From Penaeus vannamei (Eukaryota > Arthropoda > Malacostraca > Decapoda > Penaeidae), in assembly GCF_042767895.1 (NCBI RefSeq), contig NC_091554.1:41542332-41552331 (forward strand): 10,000 nucleotides of DNA, written 5' to 3'. The notes below the pieces were generated by a model. The model searched no databases, was not told the DNA's origin, and saw nothing but the letters and a program-made list of their open reading frames with translations. Shown here in pieces: positions 1-6,973 of the stretch. How positions within the stretch are numbered: the stretch's first letter is position 1; each line of letters begins with the position of its first letter. The translations under genes were made by a program, and so were the position numbers.

Positions 1-19
1 ACGTACACAGACACACACA

Positions 20-200
20 TTGGTAATAATGGTGATGATATTGATTTAAGTATAATAAAAACGACTTTATTGATAATAGTTATGATATCTTGGGTATAAC
101 AGAAGGAATAATGATAATAATAGGTGTATTGGTAATAATAACAATGACATGAACAATGATAATGATAATTGATAAGGTAGCTTTAATTCCAAGGTCTTAC
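20..200. repeat. Degenerate AT-rich trinucleotide tract (GAT/AAT type)
   Basis: After a short ACACACAC run at the very start, the sequence is built from overlapping gataat, aataat, gatgat and acaatg words, a decayed AAT/GAT microsatellite. The same word set returns at 2305-2733 and, on the opposite strand, at 8217-8275. No coding signal is visible, and the frame that opens here runs straight into the C-rich tract. Confidence 0.75.
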
Positions 201-204
201 AACC

Positions 205-633
205 CTCATGGGCCCCACTCCCCCCCCCCCTTCTCCACCGCTCATCCCTCTCCCACTCCCCCTCCTACTCCACCTCCCCTCCACTACCGCTCTCATACCC
301 CTCCAACACCCCTCCCTTCCCCTTTCTCTCCAACACCCCTCACTTCCCCTCCCCTCCCCCTTTCCCTCCTCCTGCCCTTCCCTTCCCCCCTACCCTCTCC
401 CTTCCCTCCCCCTTTCCTTCTACCCTTCCCCCTCTGCCTCCCCCTCCCCTTTCCCTCTCCTTCTCCCTACTTTTCCCCTCCTTCCCTCCCCCTACCCTCT
501 CCCTTCCCTCCCCCTCCCTTTCCCTCTCCCTCTCCCTACCTCCCCCTCCCCTTCCCTTCCCCCTACTTTTCCCCTCACCTTCTCCCTCCCCCCTTCCACC
601 CCCTCCCCCTCCCCCCTTCCACCCCTTTCTTTT
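205..633. repeat. C-rich polypyrimidine tract (CCCCT/CCCTTCC)n
   Basis: About 430 bases almost free of purines, made of variable ccct, cccctcc and ccttcc words, with an 11-base C run at 220-230. The phrase ccctaccctctcccttccctcccc recurs with small changes around 390 and 490, so part of the tract grew by local duplication. The complementary strand is G-rich. Overlapping frames encoding Pro/Ser/Leu are a product of the composition. Confidence 0.9.
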
Positions 634-738
634 GACCTTTAGATTAGAAATACAAAGTACAGTAACTCTTGAATTTTTTCTTCACATTTCGAGAGTGATG
701 TAAATTTCAAGGCTTAGGTTCAAAGTTGGGCGTGAATA
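634..738. other. Short complex-sequence island between opposite-strand low-complexity tracts
   Basis: This stretch of about 105 bp has normal base complexity and no repeat motif. A pyrimidine tract lies on its left and a GGA purine tract on its right. I recognise no gene, RNA or mobile element in it. It is one of the few places in the window where a unique anchor could be placed. Confidence 0.6.
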
Positions 739-1298
739 TAGGAGGAGGAGGAAAGAGGAGGAAGGAAGGGAGGAGGAAAGAGAGGAGGAGGAAGGAAGGG
801 AGGTGGGAAGTGGAGGAGGAGGAGGAAAGAGGAGGAAGGAAAGGAGGAGGAAGGAAAGGAGGTGGGAAGAGGAGGAGGAGGAGGAGGAGATGTAGGAGGA
901 GAAAGAACGAGGAGGAAGGAAAGGAGGAGGAATAGGAGGTGGGAAGAGGAGGAGGAGGAGGAGGAGGAGATGTAGGAGGAGGAAGGAAAAGAGAAGAAAT
1001 AGGAGGTGGGAAGAGGAGGAGGAGGAGGAGGAGGAGGAGGAGATGTAGGAGGAGGAAGGAACAGAGGAGGAATAGGATGTGGGAAGAGGAGGTGGGAAAG
1101 GAGGAGGAGGAGGAGATGTAGGAGGAGAAAGCACGAGGAAGGAAAAAGGAGGAATAGGAGGAGGAATAGGAGGTGGGAGGTGAAGGAAGGAGGGATGAGA
1201 ACGTGGGAGAAAGGAGGAGGAGGAGGAGAAAAATGAGGGAAAGGAGGTTGGAAAGGAGGAAGAGGGAGTGAAAGTGGGGGAAGAAAAGGAGTTGCTAA
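739..1298. repeat. GGA-rich polypurine tract with degenerate 60-80 bp minisatellite
   Basis: About 560 bases of nearly pure purine built from gga and ggaa, with almost no pyrimidine apart from scattered t. A longer period lies on top of the triplet: the word gatgtaggagga occurs near 889, 969, 1042 and 1115 (spacings 80, 73, 73), and ggtgggaag or near variants near 802, 861, 938, 1005 and 1077. The tract is therefore a minisatellite of GGA-rich units, not a simple triplet array. Gly/Arg/Glu and Ser/Pro frames are artefacts. Confidence 0.85.
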
Positions 1299-1648
1299 GA
1301 AGAGAAAATTAACAAAATGAAATAGAGATAAGCGAGGAAGAAAGGAATGTGGAAGAATAAAAAAAAAATAAATAAAAAAAAAAACGGAGCAATGAGGAAA
1401 AATAGAATAGACAAAAAATATATACGAATATATAATAAGAAATACAGACAGACGACGAGGGAAAATAGAAAGGAAAAGAACCAGAGAGAGATAGAAAAAA
1501 AATAACGCGAAAAGTGAAAGAAGAATAGGATGAAGGGAGATGAGAAGAAAAATGTGTGAAGAGCAGAAAAGGGAAAGAGAAACAGAATTAGAGACGAAGA
1601 AGAAGAAGAAGAAGAAGAGAAGAGGATCAGCGTCAAGACTGACATTTA
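1299..1648. repeat. A-rich polypurine region, ending in (GAA)n
   Basis: Purine-dominated but A-rich and more heterogeneous than the GGA block on its left. It holds interrupted oligo-A at about 1358-1384, a small AT-rich patch near 1418-1440, and a clean GAA run at about 1596-1619. The A-rich composition on the opposite strand gives a Phe/Leu/Ser-rich hydrophobic frame. I do not take it as a membrane protein, because it shows no residue diversity or domain pattern. Confidence 0.75.
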
Positions 1649-1650
1649 AG

Positions 1651-1746
1651 CCTCCCCCTCCCCCCTCCCACCCCTCCCCCTCCCCTTCTGTAACCTCCCT
1701 CCCTCCCTCCCTCCCTCCCTCCCTCTCTCCCTCCCTCCCTCCCCCG
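1651..1746. repeat. (CCCT)n microsatellite, with C-rich lead-in
   Basis: Directly after the purine block the + strand turns fully pyrimidine. A C-rich lead-in is followed by tandem CCCT at about 1694-1745, interrupted once by a CTCT step. The same motif returns at 2203-2258. Confidence 0.9.
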
Positions 1747-1797
1747 CTTTTTCTCACCCTTTACATGGCCTCCCTCACTCCCTTTCGTGACCCTCTC

Positions 1798-1994
1798 TTT
1801 CTCTCTCTCCATCTATCTACCTTTCTTTCTCTATCTATCTCTTCTTCCCCTTCTCCATCCCCCCCTCTCTATCTATCTATCTATTTATCTCCCCGTCTGG
1901 CTCTTTCTATCTATCTATCCCCCCACCCATCTGTCTCTCTCTCTCTATCAATCTATCTATCTATCTATCTCTTCGTAGCCTTCTCCATCCCCAG
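1798..1994. repeat. (TCTA)n compound microsatellite in two related 130-bp segments
   Basis: Runs of ctatctatct occur near 1831, 1869, 1908 and 1950-1972, separated by CT-rich spacers. The run of ctatctatct, cttc, a short variable piece, and ttctccatcc occurs at 1831-1860 and again at 1961-1990. That is exactly 130 bp apart, with differences concentrated in a six-base block. This indicates an old segmental duplication inside the microsatellite. Confidence 0.85.

Positions 1995-2040
<46 letters not shown>
1995..2040. repeat. (CT)n microsatellite
   Basis: A near-perfect CT dinucleotide run of about 40 bases. It follows the TCTA block and leads straight into CTT/TTTC triplets. Confidence 0.95.
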
Positions 2041-2041
<1 letters not shown>

Positions 2042-2259
2042 TTCTTTCTTCTTCTTCTTTCTTCTTCTTTCTTCTTCTTCTTCTTCCTTCTCTCTCCCCC
2101 TCTCTCTTCTTCTCTTTCTCTCTGCTTCCTCTTCTTCTTCTAGTTCTCCATTCCCTTCTTTCCCTTCCCTTCCCCACTCCCTTACCTCGCCCCTCACTCT
2201 TCCTCTGTCTCCCTCCCTCTCTCCCTCCCTCCCTCCCTCCCTCTCTCCCTCCCTCCCTT
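2041..2259. repeat. CTT-rich pyrimidine tract grading into (CCCT)n
   Basis: Tandem ttc/ctt with TTTC steps at 2041-2091, then mixed CT-rich pyrimidine DNA, then tandem CCCT from about 2203 to 2258. The opposite strand reads as Glu/Arg/Lys-rich frames because of the composition alone. Confidence 0.88.
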
Positions 2260-2304
2260 TGTTTTTATTTTTTCTCTCTTATGTCTCTATTTCTCTTTTA
2301 TTTA

Positions 2305-2733
2305 ATCATGATACGATTGCTACTACTAATGATAATAATAATGATGACAATAGCAATAGTAACAATGATAATGATAATATTAATAATAATAATAATAATG
2401 ATAATAATAATAATAATAATAAAAATAATAACAATGATAATAATAATAATAGCAACAACAACAATAATAATAATAATAACAATAATAATAGTAGTAATAA
2501 TACTAACAATACTGATAATGATAATGATGACAATAGTAATAGTAACAATAATGATAATGAAAATAATAATAGTGATGATGACAATAGTAATAATGATAAT
2601 GATAACAATAATTATAATAACAAAGATAATAACAAAAATTATAATAAAAAAGATAATAACAATAATGATAATAACCAACTGAGACACCAATGCACAAAAT
2701 AATAATAATAAAAAAAAAAAAAATGATAAGAAA
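2305..2733. repeat. (AAT)n / (GAT)n / (AAC)n degenerate triplet array
   Basis: About 430 bases made almost only of aat, gat, aac and agt triplets in phase, ending in an oligo-A run. Phase is kept over long stretches, which gives an Asn/Asp-rich reading in one + frame and Ile-rich readings in others. The triplet purity, the equally open antisense frames and the lack of other residues mark it as a microsatellite. A prion-like Asn-rich domain is not supported. Confidence 0.93.
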
Positions 2734-2822
2734 CTGATGCCTTCTCCTTTTCTATTTTCCTTGAGGAGATACACCTGTCACTCACGCATGTCAAATTAGA
2801 CACGTGTTGGCTGTACTTATAA
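2734..2822. other. Complex island with two E-box words and a TATA-like word
   Basis: Ordinary-complexity sequence between the AAT array and a G-rich tract. It contains CACCTG at 2772-2777, the palindromic E-box CACGTG at 2801-2806, and TATAAA at 2818-2823, 11 bases after the second E-box. The words are seen directly. A promoter role is speculative, because nothing transcribable is recognisable downstream (G-rich, GT-rich and pyrimidine DNA). Confidence 0.35.
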
Positions 2823-2976
2823 AGGGGGGGGGAGGTGATGCGCAGGAAGGAAGGGGGGAGGCAGGAAGGAGGGGGGGGGGGAGGGAGGGGGGGTGCTATC
2901 TTCGTTTCTTTATTATTATTGTTTTTTTTTGTGTGTGTGTGAAAGGGTAGGGTGTGTGTGGGGGAGGGTGGGGGGC
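2823..2976. repeat. G-rich tract and interrupted (GT)n
   Basis: Poly-G-rich DNA (gggggg, ggaagg, gggaggg) runs from 2824 to about 2893. After a short T-rich gap come GT runs near 2930-2941 and 2951-2960, with further G runs to 2976. Several closely spaced G runs of three or more on the + strand make G-quadruplex formation possible. Confidence 0.85.
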
Positions 2977-2989
2977 TGTATCTGTTCAT

Positions 2990-3430
2990 ATCCTCTTAAT
3001 TTTTATATACTGTCATTATTGTTTTTTTGTTCTTATTTCTCTTATTACTCTTTTGTTTCATCCGTTACTTCTTTTCTTGGTCTACCTCTTCTACTTCTTT
3101 CCTCCCTCATTCTCTCTCTCCCTCTCTTCTTCCTCCTATTTCCTGCTTCTTTCTCCTTCATGGACCTATCTCTATTCCCTATTTCCTCATCACCCGTTTT
3201 CTCTTTCTCCTTCTTCTTCCCTTTCCCCCTTATTCCTCCTTCTCCCTTTTCGTTACAGTTATATCCCGTCCCTCTAACCTCTTCCCATTCATTCCACTCC
3301 CTCCCCTCTTCCTCTATTCTTCAATACATTCTTCTCCCCGTTTCCCCAATCCAGCCTTTTCTCTCCTTTACCTCATTTCTCCTCTCCCTTCCCTCACCTC
3401 CCATTCCTCTCCTTTCCCCTCTTTCTCCCT
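2990..3430. other. T/C-rich pyrimidine region without clear tandem unit
   Basis: About 440 bases of pyrimidine-rich sequence with more A and G than its neighbours and no fixed period that I could find. It gives long Phe/Leu/Ser/Pro frames that continue into the following minisatellite with no change at the boundary. This supports compositional openness rather than coding. No gene is called. Confidence 0.6.
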
Positions 3431-4316
3431 CTCCTCTTCCCCTCTACTTCCCAATCTCCTCCTCTCCCCTCCCCAGTCTCCTCCCCTCTTCCACTCTCCT
3501 CCTCACCCCCTCCCTCTTCCTCTCTCCTCCCCAGTCCCTTCCTCTTCCTTCTCCATCCCAATCCCTCATTTCCCCTCCCCTCCTTCTACTCCCCAGTCCC
3601 CTCCTCTTCCCTCTCCATCCCAATCGCCTCAATTCCCCTCCCCTCTTCCCTTCTACTCCCTAGTCCCCTCATTTCCCCTCTCCTCCCCAGTCTCCTCCTC
3701 TCACCTCCCCAATCCCCTCACTTCCCCTCTCCTCCCCAGTCCCATCCTCTCCCCTCCCCTCCCCAATCCCCTCACTTCCCTCTCCCCAGTCCCATCCTCT
3801 CCCCTCCTCCCCAATCCCCTCACTTCTCCTCTCCTCCGCAATCTCCTCCTCTCTCCTCACCCTCTTCCTCTCTCCTCCCCAATCCCCTCTCCACTCCCCA
3901 GTCTCCTCCCTCCCCTCCCCAATCCCCCACTTCCCCTCTCCTCCCCAGTCCCATCCTCTCCCCTCACCTCCCCAATCCCCTCCTCCCCTCTCCTCCCCAG
4001 TCTCCTCCTCTCCCGTCACCCTCTTCCTCTCTCCTCCCCAATCCCCTCACTTCCCCTCTCCTCCCCAGTCTCCTCCTCTCCCTCCCTCCCCAATCCCCTC
4101 ACTTGCCCTCTCCTCCTCTCACCTCCCCAATCCCCTCACTTCCCCTCTCCTCCCCAATCCCATCCTCTCCCCTCCCTCCCCAATCCCCTCCCTTCCCCTC
4201 TCCCAATCCCTTCAATTCCCCTCCCAGATCCCCTCACTTCCCCTCTTCCCATCCTCTCCCCAATCCCCACCCTTCCCCTCCCCCAATCCCCCAATCCCAT
4301 CCCCCAGACATCCCTC
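3431..4316. repeat. Degenerate C-rich minisatellite, unit about 50 bp
   Basis: A phrase of the type ccccaatcccctcacttcc, ctctcctcc, ccagtc recurs many times. The anchor word ccccaatccc is found near 3707, 3761, 3809, 3877, 3917, 3970, 4036, 4088, 4125, 4152 and 4178. Spacings vary (about 54, 48, 68, 40, 53, 66, 52, 37, 27, 26), so units gained and lost sub-blocks such as ccagtcccatcctct. The last part, to 4316, decays into cccaatccc words. The long Pro/Ser/Leu frame covering it stays open because the units lack T-A stop words. Confidence 0.9.
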
Positions 4317-4415
4317 TAAACAATGCTAATCTGCGAGACAAAAATAACGACTCTCGAAAAGGCTAATTAAGGCTGTGATGGTGACCGCGTAAGGATAGAT
4401 TGGACGGTGGTTCCG
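4317..4415. other. Complex-sequence island
   Basis: About 100 bp of balanced composition between the C-rich minisatellite and the CTTT/CTGT tract. It includes aaggctaattaaggct, a short direct repeat of aaggct around ctaatt near 4359-4374. No gene, tRNA fold or transposon end is recognised. Confidence 0.5.
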
Positions 4416-4720
4416 CTTCTTTTTTTTTCGTTCTCTCTCTCTTTCTCTTTCTTTCTTTCTTTCTTTCTTTCTCTTTCTTTGTATTTGTCTCTGTCTTTCT
4501 CTTTCCCTCCCTGTCTATGTATCTGTGTCTTTCTCTTTTCCCTCTGTCTCTGTCTCTCTCTCTCTTTCTCTCGTTCTTTCTTACTGTCTGTCTGTCTGTC
4601 TGTCTGTCTCTGTCTCTGTCTCTGCCTCTGTCTCTCTCTCTCTTTCCATTTCTGTCTCTGTCGATGCATCTGTGTGTCTTTCTCTTCTCTCTTTGTCTAT
4701 CAATCTCTGTCTCTCTCTCT
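4416..4720. repeat. (CTTT)n, (CTGT)n and (CT)n compound microsatellite
   Basis: Tandem CTTT at about 4446-4470, CT/TG-rich sequence, then tandem CTGT at about 4584-4609, then ctgtct/CT repeats to 4720. The CTGT vocabulary is the same as at 6998-7506 and 7850-8145. Cys/Leu/Ser/Val-rich frames arise from it and are not genes. Confidence 0.9.
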
Positions 4721-4732
4721 TAGAAGAGAGGA
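4713..4732. repeat. Inverted repeat at pyrimidine-to-purine switch
   Basis: CTCTCT at 4715-4720 is followed by the four bases TAGA and then AGAGAG at 4725-4730, so a six-base stem with a four-base loop sits exactly where the + strand turns from pyrimidine to purine. The CT-rich left flank and GA-rich right flank can extend pairing with mismatches. Confidence 0.7.
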
Positions 4733-4890
4733 GAGAGAAGGGGAAAGAGGAAAAGAGGGAAAAGAAAAGGTAAGCGAAAAGTGAATGAAAAAAATAGAGG
4801 TAGCGTGAAAAGAATTGGGAGGATGGAGGAGGATGCAGGAGGAAAGATAGGAAATGTACAGAGGGAGAAAATAGAGGGAAGGATAGCAAG
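4721..4890. repeat. A/G-rich polypurine tract
   Basis: About 170 bases of gaga, ggaaa and gaaaa words with few pyrimidines, complementary in composition to the preceding CT-rich DNA. It grades into complex sequence at about 4885. No coding signal. Confidence 0.8.
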
Positions 4891-5040
4891 GTTACACCAT
4901 ACTTCCCTCTTATAACGACCACCCCCACCCACCCACACCCCCCCCCCCAACCTCCAAGGTAGAATACATTACAACACCCTCGTTAAAACTACCACAGTAC
5001 GAACAATGATAAACACACCTTTTTTTTCATTCTTTCTTTC

Positions 5041-5104
5041 CTTCTTTTTTTTAACGTATTATATATCGTCTTGAGGGCGAAGATCAAGACGTTAAAAAGG
5101 AAGA
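5041..5104. repeat. Imperfect inverted repeat with perfect 8-bp stem
   Basis: CGTCTTGA at 5067-5074 pairs perfectly with TCAAGACG at 5084-5091 across a nine-base loop. Outside it, CTTCT plus oligo-T and TTAACG (5041-5056) is complementary to CGTTAA followed by oligo-A and GGAAG (5090-5103). The left arm carries about 10-12 extra AT-rich bases (tattatatat) that break the longer pairing. The oligo-A/T arms may be partly chance. Nothing identifies it as a terminator or ncRNA. Confidence 0.65.
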
Positions 5105-5183
5105 AAAAAAAATACGGTAATCGTTTCATCTGAACGCCTATGTGGGTCTTTCCAAACACTGAATTAAGGTAATTTGTTGGTTG

Positions 5184-5201
5184 CCGGAGCCGTGCGTCCG
5201 G
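5184..5201. repeat. Short GC-rich hairpin
   Basis: CCGGA at 5184-5188 and TCCGG at 5197-5201 form a five-base perfect stem with an eight-base loop. It lies in the most GC-balanced part of the island and could be chance at this length. Confidence 0.4.
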
Positions 5202-5232
5202 AGTTTTCACGGGGTCACTAAATAAGGGTGGA

Positions 5233-5357
5233 TGATTATATCTCTTTTCCTTTTCGTTCTTCCTCTGTTTTTTTTTTCTTTCTTGTTTTTTCCTTGTATT
5301 TTTTCTTTGCTTCTTTTTTTCTCTTTTTGGGGGTTTGTATTTTGGTTTCTTACTTTT
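5233..5357. repeat. T-rich pyrimidine tract
   Basis: Oligo-T with CTTT and TTCC interruptions (T runs near 5269-5277 and elsewhere), ending in tttttgtgtg where the GT microsatellite begins. No unit length is evident. Confidence 0.75.
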
Positions 5358-5590
<233 letters not shown>

Positions 5591-6219
5591 TGTTTTGATT
5601 TTTTTTTATTCTCTTTTTTACTTCTATCTACCTCTCCACCCATCCATCTTCCCCTACATCTCCCTATCTATCTCCTCTACCCATCTTCCGATCTGGTTCT
5701 CACTCCCCCTTCTTCCTCCCTTACCCATATTCGACAACCCTCCCCCCCCCCTGCCCTTTACCTGAATCCCCACCCTATCTGCCCCTCCTCCTCCCCCACC
5801 TCCCTTCCGACCCACCAGCCCACTAGCCCACCCACCCACAAGCCCTACCTCTCCCCCATCTCCCTTACCCTTACCCCCTCCCCCTTCTCCCCCCCGTTTT
5901 CACCCCTCCATCCCTCCCCCTTTTCCACCCCCACCATCCCCTTCCCCTTCTCCACCCCCTCTATCCCTCCCCCTTCTCCACCCCCACCATCCACCCTCTT
6001 TTTCACCTCACCATCCCCCCCCCCCTTTTTCACCCCTCCATCCCTCCCCTTTCCCCATTAACCACTTCTTAATCCCTCTCCCTCCCTCTTCACATCCTTA
6101 TCACTCCCCTCCCCCTATCCACTCCCCCACCACCCCATCATCCCTACCCCTTCCCTTTCTCCACCTCTCCATCCCTCCCTTCCCCACACCCACCACCCCA
6201 TCATCCCTCCACCTCTCCC
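5591..6219. repeat. C-rich low-complexity tract with cacc/catcc words
   Basis: Pyrimidine-rich with frequent isolated A: tctatct at the start, then ccaccc, catccctccc and ttctccaccccc words. The phrase ccccttctccacccccaccatcc recurs with changes near 5920-5990. The opposite strand is G-rich with runs of three or more G, giving Gly/Glu/Val-rich frames that are not genes. Confidence 0.85.
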
Positions 6220-6706
6220 CCATCAGCTCACCCACTCCATCCCTCCCCCCTCCCACTACCCCTCCATCCCTCCCTCCTCCACCCACCACCCACTCCTTCC
6301 CTCTCCCTCCCCCCACTCACCACTCCACTCCATCCCTCTCCATCCCTCTTCTTCCCTCTACTTACCACCCATTCCACCCACGTCCCCTCACCCACCCACC
6401 CACCACCCCACTCCATCCCTCCCCCTCCCTCCTTCCCCGCCCACTCCTTCCCTCTTCTTCCCCCTACTTACCACCCACTCCACCCACGTCCACCCACCCA
6501 CCCACCCACCACCCCACTCCATCCCTCTCCCTCCCTCCTCCACCCACCACCCACCACCCCACTCCATCCCTCTCCATCCCTCTTTCCCTCCTCCTCCCCC
6601 CACCCATCACCCCACTCCATCCCTCTCCATCCCTCTTTCCCTCCTCCTCCCCCCACCCATCACCCCACTCCATCCCTCCCCCTCCCTCCTTCCCCGCCCA
6701 CTCCAC
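6220..6706. repeat. C-rich minisatellite with 53-bp unit and about 107-bp higher order
   Basis: The anchor actccatccc is found at 6561, 6614 and 6667, exactly 53 bp apart, with nearly identical units between. A larger unit starting acttaccaccc begins at 6360 and again at 6467 (107 bp). A 38-base block at 6410-6447 recurs without change at 6667-6704. The left part (6220-6360) holds more diverged relatives. The opposite-strand frames repeat Trp/Gly/Glu-rich phrases in step with the unit and are artefacts. Confidence 0.9.
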
Positions 6707-6727
6707 CCCAAAACAACCCCCCCCCCC

Positions 6728-6790
6728 TTAAAGAAAGAGCTCGTGACCACGTTCTCCGCTATTCTCACGTACTTCTGACGCATCACCATA
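6728..6790. other. Short complex island between C-rich and G-rich DNA
   Basis: About 60 bp of balanced sequence, starting at ttaaagaaagagctcgtgac, flanked on the left by C-runs and on the right by G-runs. No function recognised. Confidence 0.5.
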
Positions 6791-6973
6791 TATCAGTATT
6801 CGAGGGAGGGAGGGGGAGGGCAGGAGGAGGGGGGGAGGGAGAGGGGGAAGGGGGGGGAGAGGCGCACTATCAGTATTCGAGGGAGGGAGGGAGGGCAGGA
6901 GGATGGGTGGGGGGCGGGGTGGGAGGGGGAAGGGGGATGGGAGGGGGAAGGGGGTGGGGGGGGAGAGGCGCAC
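6791..6973. repeat. Two-copy G-rich tandem duplication
   Basis: Copy one covers 6791-6867 (77 bp) and copy two 6868-6973 (106 bp). Both begin tatcagtattcgagggaggg and both end gggagaggcgcac. The length difference lies wholly in the G-rich interior, where copy two has an extra ggatgggagggggaag-type stretch. G runs of three to eight bases are dense on the + strand. Confidence 0.92.

Larger units (their letters stand above)
4891..5232. other. Longest complex-sequence island in the window; no gene recognised
   Basis: About 340 bp, with a C-rich patch at 4918-4950 and otherwise ordinary complexity. On the minus strand, 5210 back to about 5110 reads through a peptide of varied composition (for example PDARLRQPTNYLN), then breaks down into Phe/Lys-rich sequence. 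The nominal start at 5210 is GTG, not ATG, and the frame is open further upstream into T-rich DNA. It could be a decayed repeat copy or part of an exon. No domain is recognised and I do not call a CDS. Confidence 0.5.

Noticed and set aside
720..1757. A 345-residue minus-strand frame with hydrophobic Phe/Leu stretches that look like membrane segments
   Set aside because: The hydrophobic part is the complement of A-rich purine DNA, giving TTT, CTT and TCT codons. The rest is Ser/Leu/Pro from GGA complement. Not a credible membrane protein.
1540..2682. A 380-residue + strand frame starting in purine DNA and ending in the AAT array
   Set aside because: It joins GAA, CCCT, TCTA, CT, CTT and AAT repeats in series, so its composition follows each repeat. 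No domain is visible.
2259..2702. Asn/Asp-rich reading that resembles a prion-like domain
   Set aside because: The residues are translations of AAT, GAT and AAC microsatellite triplets. The same DNA gives poly-Ile on the other strand.
3027..4319. A 430-residue Pro/Ser/Leu-rich open frame on the + strand
   Set aside because: It spans a heterogeneous pyrimidine region and a C-rich minisatellite with no change in character. Other frames are open too. Pyrimidine DNA lacks TAA, TAG and TGA, so length has no meaning here.
4891..5232. tRNA or other structured RNA gene in the complex island
   Set aside because: The two short stem-loops do not fit a cloverleaf. No T-loop ggttcga-type box or A/B box pair is visible.
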